A stretch of DNA of 64,000 nucleotides from contig CP073693.1 of NCBI GenBank assembly GCA_018228645.1, positions 2,738,416-2,802,415 on the forward strand, written 5' to 3'. Below the pieces are notes generated by a model. That model saw only the letters and a program-made list of their open reading frames with translations, ran no database searches and was not told where the DNA came from. Shown here in pieces: positions 8,747 to 17,054 of this stretch; position 1 is the stretch's first letter; each line of letters begins with the position of its first letter. This DNA is from Clostridiaceae bacterium Marseille-Q4143 (GTDB lineage Bacteria > Bacillota > Clostridia > Lachnospirales > Lachnospiraceae). A program made the translations under genes and the position numbers.

Positions 8747-8883
8747 GAAAGACTAAAATTCCTTTGATATTCTTAACATTTCTAAAGATTCTCCGAAATC
8801 CCACATATTTGAAAAAATTTATGGTAAGGTATAAAAGCTTTATAAATTCTGATTGTTAATCAAAGAGAGGAGTGTTCTCTATT

Positions 8884-9609
8884 TTGAAACCGCTTGTAGA
8901 AGTACGGGATATGTGCAAAATTTATAATCCCGGTGAAAATGAGGTGCGTGCACTGGATCACGTGAGCCTCACCATAGATCAGGGAGAGTTCGTGGGAATC
9001 ATCGGTCATTCTGGCTCTGGAAAATCAACTTTGATGAACATGTTGGGATGTCTGGATATACCGACTTCCGGATCCTATTATTTGAATGGAAAGGATGTCT
9101 CTCATATGTCAGATGACGAATTGTCGGATATCCGGAATGTGGAGATTGGATTTATCTTTCAGGGATTTAATCTGATTCCCAACCTGACGGCGCAGGAAAA
9201 TGTGGAATTGCCGTTGATTTACCGGGGAGTAGGCAAGAAAGAGCGGGAGGCACTGGCTCAGGAATCCCTGAAAATGGTAGGACTTGCCCAGCGAATGGAT
9301 CATAAGCCCAGCGAGATGTCAGGAGGACAGCAGCAGAGGGTAGCCATTGCAAGGGCCATCGCGGCAAAACCTCCGGTAATCCTGGCAGACGAACCGACTG
9401 GAAATCTCGACTCCCGGTCGACCCAGGAAATTATGAATATTTTAAAAGATCTTCACAAAGACGGAAGAACAGTGATTCTTATCACCCATGATGATGAGAT
9501 CGCAGCGCAGGTACACCGGGTGATCCGGATCAAAGACGGAAAAGTAGAAGCTGACTTTTATAATGAAGAGGCAAAGGGAGGACATGAAGATGATTTTAAA
9601 GAAGTTTAA
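8884..9609 (+). CDS. ABC transporter ATP-binding protein (MacB/LolD type)
   Basis: About 241 residues with Walker [11 protein letters not shown]-loop [10 protein letters not shown], signature SGGQQQR, Walker [14 protein letters not shown] and the switch ITHDD. The sequence is of the LolD/MacB/YknY class that powers mechanotransmission exporters rather than substrate-pumping transporters. TTG 8884 is preferred: AGAGAGGAG ends at 8872, leaving 11 bases, whereas GTG 8872 overlaps the ribosome site. It forms a three-gene operon with the adaptor and permease downstream and overlaps the adaptor by about 20 bases. Substrate unknown. Confidence 0.9.
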   Translation: MKPLVEVRDMCKIYNPGENEVRALDHVSLTIDQGEFVGIIGHSGSGKSTLMNMLGCLDIPTSGSYYLNGKDVSHMSDDELSDIRNVEIGFIFQGFNLIPNLTAQENVELPLIYRGVGKKEREALAQESLKMVGLAQRMDHKPSEMSGGQQQRVAIARAIAAKPPVILADEPTGNLDSRSTQEIMNILKDLHKDGRTVILITHDDEIAAQVHRVIRIKDGKVEADFYNEEAKGGHEDDFKEV

Positions 9610-10981
9610 GAAAGAAAAGGATATAACGGAACTTGCAGTACAGAAAAAGACGCTGACGCCGGAGCAGAAAAAGAAACGGAAGAAACGGATCATCGCCGGT
9701 GTGGCAGCCGTTGTTATTGTGGGATTTGCAGTGAGCAGAATGCTTACTCCTGCAGCGCTTCCCATGGTGTCGGTCCGCTCTGCACAGGTAGGAAATATTG
9801 AGCAGAGTGTAGATGCCAGCGGTACCGTGACCACGGAGGAGTCAAAGACGTATTTTTCACCGGTGGGAGCGAAGATATCCGAGTGTAAGGTGCAGGCGGG
9901 AGATGCAGTGGCAGCAGGAGATGTGATGCTGGTCTATGATGCACAGGATCTGGAGGAAAGACAGAAGGAAGCAGAGCTTCAGAATGATGAAGCAAAATAT
10001 ACCTATGAGAACACGGTAGGTAAGAGCAACAAAGATGCTTCCGAATACAGCCGTTCCAGCCATGATGTGGAGATTCTGGAGCAGCAGGTGGAGGATTGGA
10101 AAGCAGAAGTCCATGCACTGAAGCAGTACATTACGGATATGGGATGTTTCTTGCGAGAAGCACAGAACAAAGGCCATGAAAATGATGTGGAAGAGTATCA
10201 GAACAAGATTGACCAGGCAAATAACACATTGATGGTAAAAGAAGAAGAGCTGGCTGATTTCCAGAGCAATCTGTCTGAGCAGAAAGGGATCAAGAACTCT
10301 ACGGAGGATTCCATGCTCACTGCCAGTGGAAAGAAACAGATCGAGGCAACGAAAGATCTGGCAGCATTAAAGGCTTCCCAGGTGACGGATGCAGTAGCGC
10401 AGATGAAAGATGGACTGAAAGCAGAATTTAATGGTGTTGTCACGGATGTGAAGGCTGTGAATGGCGGAACAGTGGAAGAAAACGGAGAATTACTCACCGT
10501 GGAAAGTACAGAAAATGTCTGCGTGAAGGTGTCACTCAATAAGAGTGATCTGGAGAAGGTAAAAGAAGGGCAGAAAGCAGCAATTACGATTGTTGGTAAA
10601 CCGTATGAGGGAACCGTTACCCGCATCAGCCGTTCTGCGACAAAGAATGAAAAAGGCGCTGCTCTTGTGACGGCGGAGATCCACATTGACAATCCGGATC
10701 AGGATCTATATCTGGGCGTGGACGGGAAAGTAACGATCCAGGGAAATAAGGCAGAAAATGTGGTAACGGTTCCCATCGAGGCAGTCAACATTGGAAAAGA
10801 CGGAAGCTTTGTTTATATCGTTGATGAAAATGGGATGATTGAAAAACGAATCATCACAACCGGACTTTCTTCTGCAGAGGCAACGGAGGTGAAGGAAGGT
10901 CTTGACGGAACCGAACGGGTGGTATTAAGCGTGGATGCCGGAATTGAGGAAGGAATGCAGGTTACGCCTGTGGAGGAATAA
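9590..10981 (+). CDS. Membrane-fusion (HlyD/MacA-like) adaptor protein of ABC exporter
   Basis: About 463 residues. A very basic N-terminal stretch (KKKRKKR) precedes one membrane segment (IIAGVAAVVIVGFAV), then a lipoyl-like half domain (SAQVGNIEQSVDASGTV ... VQAGDAVAAGDVML), a long alpha-helical hairpin of about 130 residues, the second lipoyl half (KAEFNGVVTDVKAVNGGTVEENG) and beta-barrel and proximal domains. ATG 9590 is chosen because GGGAGG at 9576-9581 lies 8 bases upstream; the earlier in-frame ATGs sit on or before it. It is expected to bridge the permease outside the membrane, as in YknX/MacA. Confidence 0.88.
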   Translation: MILKKFKKEKDITELAVQKKTLTPEQKKKRKKRIIAGVAAVVIVGFAVSRMLTPAALPMVSVRSAQVGNIEQSVDASGTVTTEESKTYFSPVGAKISECKVQAGDAVAAGDVMLVYDAQDLEERQKEAELQNDEAKYTYENTVGKSNKDASEYSRSSHDVEILEQQVEDWKAEVHALKQYITDMGCFLREAQNKGHENDVEEYQNKIDQANNTLMVKEEELADFQSNLSEQKGIKNSTEDSMLTASGKKQIEATKDLAALKASQVTDAVAQMKDGLKAEFNGVVTDVKAVNGGTVEENGELLTVESTENVCVKVSLNKSDLEKVKEGQKAAITIVGKPYEGTVTRISRSATKNEKGAALVTAEIHIDNPDQDLYLGVDGKVTIQGNKAENVVTVPIEAVNIGKDGSFVYIVDENGMIEKRIITTGLSSAEATEVKEGLDGTERVVLSVDAGIEEGMQVTPVEE

Positions 10982-10984
10982 AGC

Positions 10985-12199
10985 ATGGGACAGCTTTTCG
11001 AATACATAAAAATGGCATTGTCCAATATTAAAATGAACAAGGGCCGGTCGTTCCTGACCATGCTCGGCATTATTATTGGTGTCTCTTCTGTTATTCTGAT
11101 TATGTCCATCGGAAACGGAGCAAAATCCGAGATGGAGAATGAGCTCACTTCTGTGGCAGGAGGACAGATATATATTTATGCCAATTCCAATCTGGATGGT
11201 GAAATACCGACGGTGACGGCAGAAGACAGGGATGCATTAAGAAAACTTCCGGGTGTAAAAGGAGTCAGTTCCATGGCAGGCTCCATATTGAACAGCGTTA
11301 AGACCGGAAAAGGAAATTTCGAAGCAGTGGTCGATTATACGGACCCGGATTATGAGTATTCCACGAATCCAACCATGCTTTATGGACACTGGTTTACCTG
11401 GGATGATTACGACAGTGGATTGGATGTGGCGGTTCTATCAGAAAAAGATGCTATTCGGATGTTTGGGACTGCTGATGTGGTGGGGCTTACGTTTGAAATG
11501 GATGATGGAAGTTCCATTAAGGATGTCCGGATTGTAGGCGTAAAAAAAGCACTGGATGGAACTTTTGTAAATGAAGGGTATGGCGATTATCTTGGTATAA
11601 CAGTGCCGCTTACATCGGATTCCTACTGGGCAGAAAACCAGGACTTTGATTCGGTATATCTATTCTCTGAGAATACATCTGCGACGGCTGAGCTTGCAGA
11701 AAAGGGTGTCAATCTGCTAAATGCCCGTCATGGAATGACAGGACAGGATGCGTTTCTGACAGAGGATTTTGAAAGCCAGATGGCATCTATCATGCAGGTA
11801 CTCGATATGATTACTATTTTCATTATGCTGGTGGCGGCTATTTCTCTGTTGGTCGGCGGCATTGGCGTTATGAATATTATGCTGGTATCCGTTACCGAGC
11901 GGACACGGGAGATCGGAATCCGAAAAGCATTGGGAGCCCGGACGAAATCAATCCTGCTGCAGTTTCTGGCAGAGTCCGCCATTATTACCGGCATTGGCGG
12001 CATGATTGGAATTGTAATTGGAATTGCAGGGGCCTATGCCGTCTGCGCACTGCCTATGGTCAGCTTTGGGCCTGCAGTCAGTGCAGGAGCTGTCATTGGA
12101 GCGACTGTATTTTCCTGCACCGTTGGTATCTTCTTCGGAATTTATCCTGCAAGAAAAGCGGCACATTTGAGTCCGATTGAAGCGTTACGCAGGAACTAA
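10985..12199 (+). CDS. MacB/FtsX-family ABC permease
   Basis: 404 residues: one N-terminal membrane segment (RSFLTMLGIIIGVSSVILIMS), a large extracellular MacB-type domain (residues ~45-270), then three membrane helices with the FtsX-domain hallmark SLLVGGIGVMNIMLVSVTERTREIG and a C-terminal YPARKAAHLSPIEALR, both typical of MacB/YknZ. It starts three bases after the adaptor stop. With its partners it is a tripartite exporter of the kind used for antimicrobial-peptide or lantibiotic resistance or export in Gram-positives; substrate cannot be inferred. No terminator is evident after it. Confidence 0.9.
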   Translation: MGQLFEYIKMALSNIKMNKGRSFLTMLGIIIGVSSVILIMSIGNGAKSEMENELTSVAGGQIYIYANSNLDGEIPTVTAEDRDALRKLPGVKGVSSMAGSILNSVKTGKGNFEAVVDYTDPDYEYSTNPTMLYGHWFTWDDYDSGLDVAVLSEKDAIRMFGTADVVGLTFEMDDGSSIKDVRIVGVKKALDGTFVNEGYGDYLGITVPLTSDSYWAENQDFDSVYLFSENTSATAELAEKGVNLLNARHGMTGQDAFLTEDFESQMASIMQVLDMITIFIMLVAAISLLVGGIGVMNIMLVSVTERTREIGIRKALGARTKSILLQFLAESAIITGIGGMIGIVIGIAGAYAVCALPMVSFGPAVSAGAVIGATVFSCTVGIFFGIYPARKAAHLSPIEALRRN

Positions 12200-12229
12200 A
12201 ATAAATGGGCACTTGTAAATGCAATATAG

Positions 12230-12288
12230 TTTGAAAGTCAAAATATATTGACAAATAATATTGAATGTTATATACTTTGAGAGTCAAA
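12230..12288 (+). promoter_or_regulatory. Strong promoter flanked and overlapped by two TTTGA-N3-TCAAA operators
   Basis: TTGACA at 12248-12253 and TATACT at 12271-12276 with a 17-base spacer. Palindrome 1 (TTTGA AAG TCAAA, 12230-12242) lies just upstream of the -35. Palindrome 2 (TTTGA GAG TCAAA, 12276-12288) overlaps the last base of the -10 and the expected start point. Centres are 46 bp apart. The form resembles FabT (MarR-family) operators of fatty-acid genes. Direct control of the carboxyltransferase is inferred. Confidence 0.75.
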
Positions 12289-12325
12289 ATAATATAGACT
12301 AAGAAATATAAGAGGTGTATAACAT

Positions 12326-13936
12326 ATGTGGAAGGAAAGACTCAGTGCCCTGGACAAGAGAAGGAAACGTATCCTGCAGGCAGGCGGACAGGATCGTATT
12401 GAGAAGCAGCATAAGAGCGGCAAACTGACCGCCAGAGAGCGAATTGAAATGCTCTTTGATCCGGGCACTTTTGTGGAAGTAGATAACTTTATTGAATCCC
12501 GAATTGATGATTTTGGACTGGACAAGAAAAGAGTGCCGGGTGATGGCGTTGTCACTGGTTACGGTGAGATCGGCGGTAAGACTGTATTTGTATCTTCTGA
12601 AGACTTTACGGTTATCGGCGGTTCCCTGGGTGAGTACCACTCTATGAAAATTGCCCGCATTCAGGATATGGCGTATGATATGAAAGCTCCGATCATCATG
12701 ATTAACGACAGCGGCGGAGCACGTATTGAGGAGGGAATTGATTCTCTGAGCGGTTATGCGAATATTTTCCTGAGAAATACCAAAGCATCCGGCGTCATTC
12801 CGCAGATTGCCGTAATCGTAGGCCCCTGCTCAGGCGGAGCATGCTATTCTCCGGCGATCTGTGATTATATTTTCATGGTAGAAGATATCGGCAAGATGTT
12901 TATTACCGGCCCGCAGGTCGTAAAAACTGTTGTAAATGAGACCTGCACTGTAGAGGAACTGGGTGGGGCTGCTGTTCATGCAACAAAGAGCGGTGTGACT
13001 CATTTTACTTACAAAGATGAGGAGACCTGTTTTGCAGGCATCCGGAAACTTCTTTCTTACCTGCCATCCAGTTATCTTGAAAAACCGAAGATGATCAAAG
13101 ACAAAGAAGATACTTCGGCAAAAAAATCTCTGCTGTATAATTTAAATAATCTGGTAAGAAGAAATAAAATTGAGCCATATGACCACTGTGAGGATCTGAC
13201 AGATATCGTGCCGGACAATTCCAGAAAAGCATATGATGTACTGGATGTGATTGACCGGATCTGTGACAAAGATTCCTTTATGGAAGTGCAAAAAGATTTT
13301 GCAAAAAACATTGTGGTTGGCCATGCCCGTATTGGTGGACAGAGTGTCGGCATTGTAGCTAATCAGCCCATGGTACTGGCAGGAAGTTTGGACTGCGATT
13401 CTTCTGATAAAGCGGCCCGTTTTATTCGAACCTGTGACTGCTACAATATCCCTCTGGTCGTTCTGGTGGACGTGCCTGCTTTTATGCCGGGAACTGCCCA
13501 GGAACACAAGGGAATTATCCGTCATGGAGCAAAAATGCTGTATGCATTTTCCGAAGCAACCGTGCCGAAGATTTCTGTCATCATGAGAAAAGCATACGGT
13601 GGAGCTTACATTGCCATGAATAGTAAGAACATGGGAGCGGATGTTGTCTACGCATGGCCGGGAGCAGAGATTGCGGTTATGGGAGCAGAAGGTGCTGTTA
13701 ATATTGCATTTAAACGCACGATCAGCGAGGCAGAAAATAAAGAAGAGACCAGAGAGCAGTTGGTACAGGAATACAAGGAAAAATTTATGAATCCGTATGT
13801 AGCTGCATCCCGTGGTTTTGTAACGGAAGTCATCAAGCCGTCTGAGACGAGAAGAAGACTTATGGCAGCTATGAAAATGCTGAAAAACAAACAAGTAGCT
13901 GAAATTCCGAAAAAACATGGTAATATTCCGTTGTAA
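12326..13936 (+). CDS. Acyl-CoA carboxyltransferase (propionyl/methylmalonyl-CoA or acetyl-CoA carboxylase type)
   Basis: 536-residue two-crotonase-domain carboxyltransferase of the PccB/MmdA family. The N-terminal half has GVVTGYGEIGGKTVFV and INDSGGARIEEG with an oxyanion-hole GG; the C-terminal half has VDVPAFMPGTAQEH and KAYGGAYIAMNSK, all typical. Such proteins transfer carboxyl groups between biotin and acyl-CoA, in acetyl/propionyl-CoA carboxylase or in sodium-pumping decarboxylases. No biotin carboxylase, BCCP or membrane beta subunit is adjacent, so its partners are elsewhere. The fatty-acid-type operators upstream favour malonyl-CoA supply, but sequence alone does not separate this from propionyl-CoA use. 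Confidence 0.88.
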   Translation: MWKERLSALDKRRKRILQAGGQDRIEKQHKSGKLTARERIEMLFDPGTFVEVDNFIESRIDDFGLDKKRVPGDGVVTGYGEIGGKTVFVSSEDFTVIGGSLGEYHSMKIARIQDMAYDMKAPIIMINDSGGARIEEGIDSLSGYANIFLRNTKASGVIPQIAVIVGPCSGGACYSPAICDYIFMVEDIGKMFITGPQVVKTVVNETCTVEELGGAAVHATKSGVTHFTYKDEETCFAGIRKLLSYLPSSYLEKPKMIKDKEDTSAKKSLLYNLNNLVRRNKIEPYDHCEDLTDIVPDNSRKAYDVLDVIDRICDKDSFMEVQKDFAKNIVVGHARIGGQSVGIVANQPMVLAGSLDCDSSDKAARFIRTCDCYNIPLVVLVDVPAFMPGTAQEHKGIIRHGAKMLYAFSEATVPKISVIMRKAYGGAYIAMNSKNMGADVVYAWPGAEIAVMGAEGAVNIAFKRTISEAENKEETREQLVQEYKEKFMNPYVAASRGFVTEVIKPSETRRRLMAAMKMLKNKQVAEIPKKHGNIPL

Positions 13937-13949
13937 TGAATTAATATAT

Positions 13950-13992
13950 AATTCCCGGAAATCAGATTTCATCTGACAACCGGGAATTTTTT
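13950..13992 (+). terminator. Rho-independent terminator after carboxyltransferase gene
   Basis: Outer stem ATTCCCGG with CCGGGAAT at 13980-13988 and an inner TCAGAT/ATCTGA pairing, followed by six T. Confidence 0.88.
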
Positions 13993-14049
13993 GCATTCTT
14001 TTCAGAAATATGATAGACTGCTGAAAAAGAATGAGAGGAGAAAACTGTT

Positions 14050-15024
14050 ATGGGAAAAGTATCCTATGGAAAAATGGTCATTATCGGAGCTGGAAATGTA
14101 GGAAGCGCGATTTTAAATTCGGTGCTTCGGATGAATATTTTGGATAACATTGTGGTTGTAAACCGTAATCAGAAGAAAGCGCTGGGAGAGGTGCTGGATG
14201 CCAGCCATACAACCGCATTTGCCTACAGTGCTAATGCAGACATCCGCGTAGGTGGTTATGAAGAGTGTGCAGATGCACAGATCATCGTCATTACAGCAGG
14301 TCCCAGTATTCAGCCGGGTAATTCAAGAGACCGGATGGTGCTTTTGGAGAAAAATGTCAGCGTTATGAACGATATTATGGAGCAGATTACCCGATATACG
14401 CGAGAGGCAATTATTATTGTTGTATCTAATCCTCTCGATATTCTCACTTATATTGCACAGAAAAAGTTCAATTATCCGGCAAATAAAATTTTTGGAACCG
14501 GAACCTTGCTGGATACGGCACGTTTTAATAAGATGCTGGGTGATTTGTGCGGTGTTGACGCTAAGAACGTGACGGGATTTGTATTGGGTGAGCACGGTTC
14601 TACTTCTTTTATTCCGTGGAACACGGTAAATATTGTAGGTGTGCCCTTTGACCAGCTGAAAGAGCAGTTTAACCTTGAAGAACAGCCGGATAAAGAGAAA
14701 CTTCTTCATGATACCAAGGTCATCGGACTGGACATTGTGGAACTGAAAGGTTATACCAGTTCCGGCGTGGCATTAAGCGCCTGTCGTCTGATTGGAAGCA
14801 TTGTCCGGAACGAAAAATCCGTAGTACCGGTATCTACTGTTCTGTCAGGCCAGTATGGCATGACCGGAGTAGCCATGAGCCTTCCCTGTGTTATTTCTAA
14901 GAATGGAATTGACCGGGTATTGGAGCTGCCCCTTGACGAAAATGGTAAGAAAGATCTAGAGAATTGCTATGAACATCTGCGGACGGCCATTACCAGTGTC
15001 TATCCGGAAGAAAAAAATTTGTAA
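14050..15024 (+). CDS. L-2-hydroxyacid (lactate/malate family) dehydrogenase with atypical specificity loop
   Basis: 324-residue NAD-dependent LDH/MDH-family enzyme. Rossmann motif IIGAGNVGSA lies near residue 11, the substrate-binding segment GTGTLLDTARF near 150, and catalytic His182 in GEHGSTSF. The specificity loop reads AGPSIQPGNSR: Ile87 sits where LDH has Gln102 and MDH has Arg102, and the following helix start is about two residues longer than in Geobacillus LDH. GEHGD of standard LDH is GEHGS here. It may act on another 2-oxoacid, such as a branched-chain one. ATG 14050 follows GAGAGGAG. It is preceded by a terminator and lies alone. Confidence 0.85.
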   Translation: MGKVSYGKMVIIGAGNVGSAILNSVLRMNILDNIVVVNRNQKKALGEVLDASHTTAFAYSANADIRVGGYEECADAQIIVITAGPSIQPGNSRDRMVLLEKNVSVMNDIMEQITRYTREAIIIVVSNPLDILTYIAQKKFNYPANKIFGTGTLLDTARFNKMLGDLCGVDAKNVTGFVLGEHGSTSFIPWNTVNIVGVPFDQLKEQFNLEEQPDKEKLLHDTKVIGLDIVELKGYTSSGVALSACRLIGSIVRNEKSVVPVSTVLSGQYGMTGVAMSLPCVISKNGIDRVLELPLDENGKKDLENCYEHLRTAITSVYPEEKNL

Positions 15025-15031
15025 AATCCTA

Positions 15032-15060
15032 TTGACATGCTTTGAAAACAGGAGTACCAT
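15032..15060 (+). promoter_or_regulatory. Predicted promoter of the T-box transcript
   Basis: TTGACA at 15032-15037 and TACCAT at 15055-15060 with a 17-base spacer, placing the transcript start near 15067, just ahead of the T-box stem I region. Confidence 0.6.
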
Positions 15061-15066
15061 AACAAA

Positions 15067-15343
15067 CGTTATATGAACTTCGCAATGACGAGGACGAGTA
15101 ACTGGAAGGAATTCTACAGAGAGCCGCGGATGGTGGAATGCGGTGATGCAGTTTCAGTGAAAATCACCTCTGAGCATCCGGTTCGAGAAGCATGTTACCG
15201 CGTAGATCCGGACGGTTGACAGTCGTTATCCTGTCGCTCATTAGTAGATGAGTAGAGAGTGGTCATGGATTCCATGGCAAGAAGAGTGGTACCGCAGAGG
15301 ATTTTAAACCTTTGTCTCTTGTAGTAGAGATGAAGGTTTTTTT
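15067..15343 (+). promoter_or_regulatory. T-box riboswitch leader
   Basis: A tRNA-sensing leader of about 275 bases. Stem I contains AGAGAGCCG at ~15117 (GA/AG region) and GGTGGAATGCGG around its apex; the CTCTGAGC stretch follows. The T-box consensus AGAGTGGTACCGC lies at 15284-15296, with TGGT to pair with an ACCA tRNA end. The terminator pairs AAACCTT (15306-15312) and TCTCT with AGAGA and AAGGTTT, then seven T to 15343. The likely specifier is ATC (Ile) at 15163-15165 just before ACCTCTGAG, but the codon assignment is tentative. Confidence 0.9.
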
Positions 15344-15433
15344 ATTTGTCCGGACAACGTAAAAATACCTGTGGAAGCATTTGCGCTATGGTGTGAAGAT
15401 GCATATACAAAAGAGGAAAAGAGGAGACTAGAA

Positions 15434-16372
15434 ATGAACGTACTGAAAAAAATCACTAATTTTGTAAGCCGTTATATGGCGGCCATTGTTATTCTTATGG
15501 CATTGGTTGCATTGTTTGCACCGTCCAGTGTCAGCTTTATTAAGACAAGCTATGTCAATACACTGCTTGGTATTGTTATGTTTGGTATGGGACTTACCCT
15601 GAAGCCGGATGATTTCAAAGTAGTCTTCAGCCGCCCGAAGGATGTGATTATCGGCTGTATTGCCCAGTTTACCATTATGCCGCTTCTGGCATTTGGTCTG
15701 ACAAAACTGTTTCACCTGAGTCCGGAACTGGCGGTCGGTGTCATTCTGGTAGGTACCTGCCCGGGAGGAACTTCTTCCAACGTTATGACTTACCTTTCCA
15801 AAGGAGATGTGGCACTGTCCGTTGGTATGACTTCCGTATCCACGATTCTTGCTCCGTTCCTGACTCCGCTGCTGACCAAGCTGTATGCAGGACAGACAGT
15901 AGATGTGAATGTAGTGAGCATGTTCGTATCCATCATTAAAGTCGTGATTGTACCGATCCTGCTTGGATTTGTCATCAACCACTTCTTTAAGAAAATTACC
16001 GAGACAGTAGTAGAAATCCTTCCGCTGATCTCCACCACTGCGATTGTAGCGATTGTAGCAGCTGTTGTATCCGCAAACTCCGCAAAGATCATGACTTCCG
16101 GTCTTCTGATCATCGGTGTAGTCATTCTTCATAATGTACTTGGTTACACGGTTGGTTACGGCGTAGGAAAAGTTTTGAAACTGGATGAGAGCAAATGCCG
16201 TGCAATCTCCATTGAGGTCGGTATGCAGAACTCCGGACTGGCAACTTCTCTTGCAACCGTACATTTTGCACAGTATCCGCTGGCAACCATTCCGGGAGCA
16301 GTCTTCAGTGTATGGCACAATGTATCCGGAGCAATCTTAGCAAACTTTTTTGCGAGAACTGCGGAACGCTAA
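15434..16372 (+). CDS. BASS-family (bile acid:sodium symporter-like) organic anion transporter
   Basis: About 312 residues with nine to ten hydrophobic segments. The family marks MFGMGLTLKPDDF after the second helix and CPGGTSSNVMTYLSKGD in the Na+-binding region are clear, as is GMQNSGLATSLA. Bacterial BASS proteins carry pantoate, 2-keto acids or similar anions; true bile-acid transport is only one use. ATG 15434 follows GAGGAG at a normal distance, and the upstream in-frame start at 15371 lacks support. The T-box leader means amino-acid starvation switches it on, so a precursor or keto acid of that amino acid is a sensible substrate (inference). Confidence 0.88.
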   Translation: MNVLKKITNFVSRYMAAIVILMALVALFAPSSVSFIKTSYVNTLLGIVMFGMGLTLKPDDFKVVFSRPKDVIIGCIAQFTIMPLLAFGLTKLFHLSPELAVGVILVGTCPGGTSSNVMTYLSKGDVALSVGMTSVSTILAPFLTPLLTKLYAGQTVDVNVVSMFVSIIKVVIVPILLGFVINHFFKKITETVVEILPLISTTAIVAIVAAVVSANSAKIMTSGLLIIGVVILHNVLGYTVGYGVGKVLKLDESKCRAISIEVGMQNSGLATSLATVHFAQYPLATIPGAVFSVWHNVSGAILANFFARTAER

Positions 16373-16378
16373 TTAAGA

Positions 16379-16426
16379 AAATAAGAGATACACCTGGATT
16401 ACAGGATTGTATCTCTTATTTTTTTG
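16379..16426 (+). terminator. Rho-independent terminator after BASS gene
   Basis: AATAAGAGATAC near 16380-16391 pairs with GTATCTCTTATT at 16409-16420 around a ~17-base loop, followed by a T run. Confidence 0.9.
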
Positions 16427-16520
16427 TGCTATACTTTCTATAAATAAATTAGGCATATCTAACCACAAGGAGAAAAATTCCTGTCATTTTCAAAAAAGGT
16501 GGAATTTTTGGCTGATGAAG

Positions 16521-16868
16521 CTATTTTCTGGCCCATTTCACGTATAAAAGCTTGTTGTGGCGAAGAAAAACAGGAACTGGGATGGGGATATTTGCATATA
16601 GGCCCATGAAAAAAATTAATAGGTGAATATTATTAGAGCGCAAAACGGCTATTCCATTTTTTTCATCTACTTTATCACGCGGTTTATAAGTTAGACCGAT
16701 ATTAGTTTCAACAATACTTCCTAACCGTATCCACTCCCAGCTCTCCGGAATCTCAAACGGTACCTCATCCGCAATGCACACAGGCTCATTCTTACCAACT
16801 TTCTCATAAGGCAAGTTATCGGCAGCGTTGGTAGGTTTCTTTAATGACTTTTTATTTAGAAATCCGAA
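16521..16868 (-). pseudogene. Remnant of a type I restriction specificity subunit (HsdS)
   Basis: The minus-strand frame encodes DNLPYEKVGKNEP, VPFEIPESWEWIRLGSI and GIAVLRSNNI, the hallmark of the segment leading into an HsdS target-recognition domain. The match ends after RSNNI, where the frame continues with unrelated hydrophobic residues to a stop at 16521. No proper start is found: the frame can be extended upstream only to a TGA near 16926. No hsdM or hsdR is present. The rest of the 16.43-17.05 kb gap is AT-rich and holds nothing else I recognise. Confidence 0.7.
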
Positions 16869-17054
16869 CTGATGTTTACTGTTGGAGTTACGTATGGTAA
16901 GATATACGCATGGAAAGTTATATTTTCAGATTAAAAATGCAATTTTATATAATGAAAGATGTCTATACTTTTTATAGCATCATTTTGTGTAAAGTATTGG
17001 AAGTAAGTGGATTATAGCAAGAATCAAAGATATGTAAGAAAATGAGGTGCGGTT

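Noticed and set aside
8809-8835. Promoter TTGAAA / TATAAA before the ABC exporter operon
   Set aside because: Spacer is only 15 bases and the region is AT-rich, so the match is not convincing.
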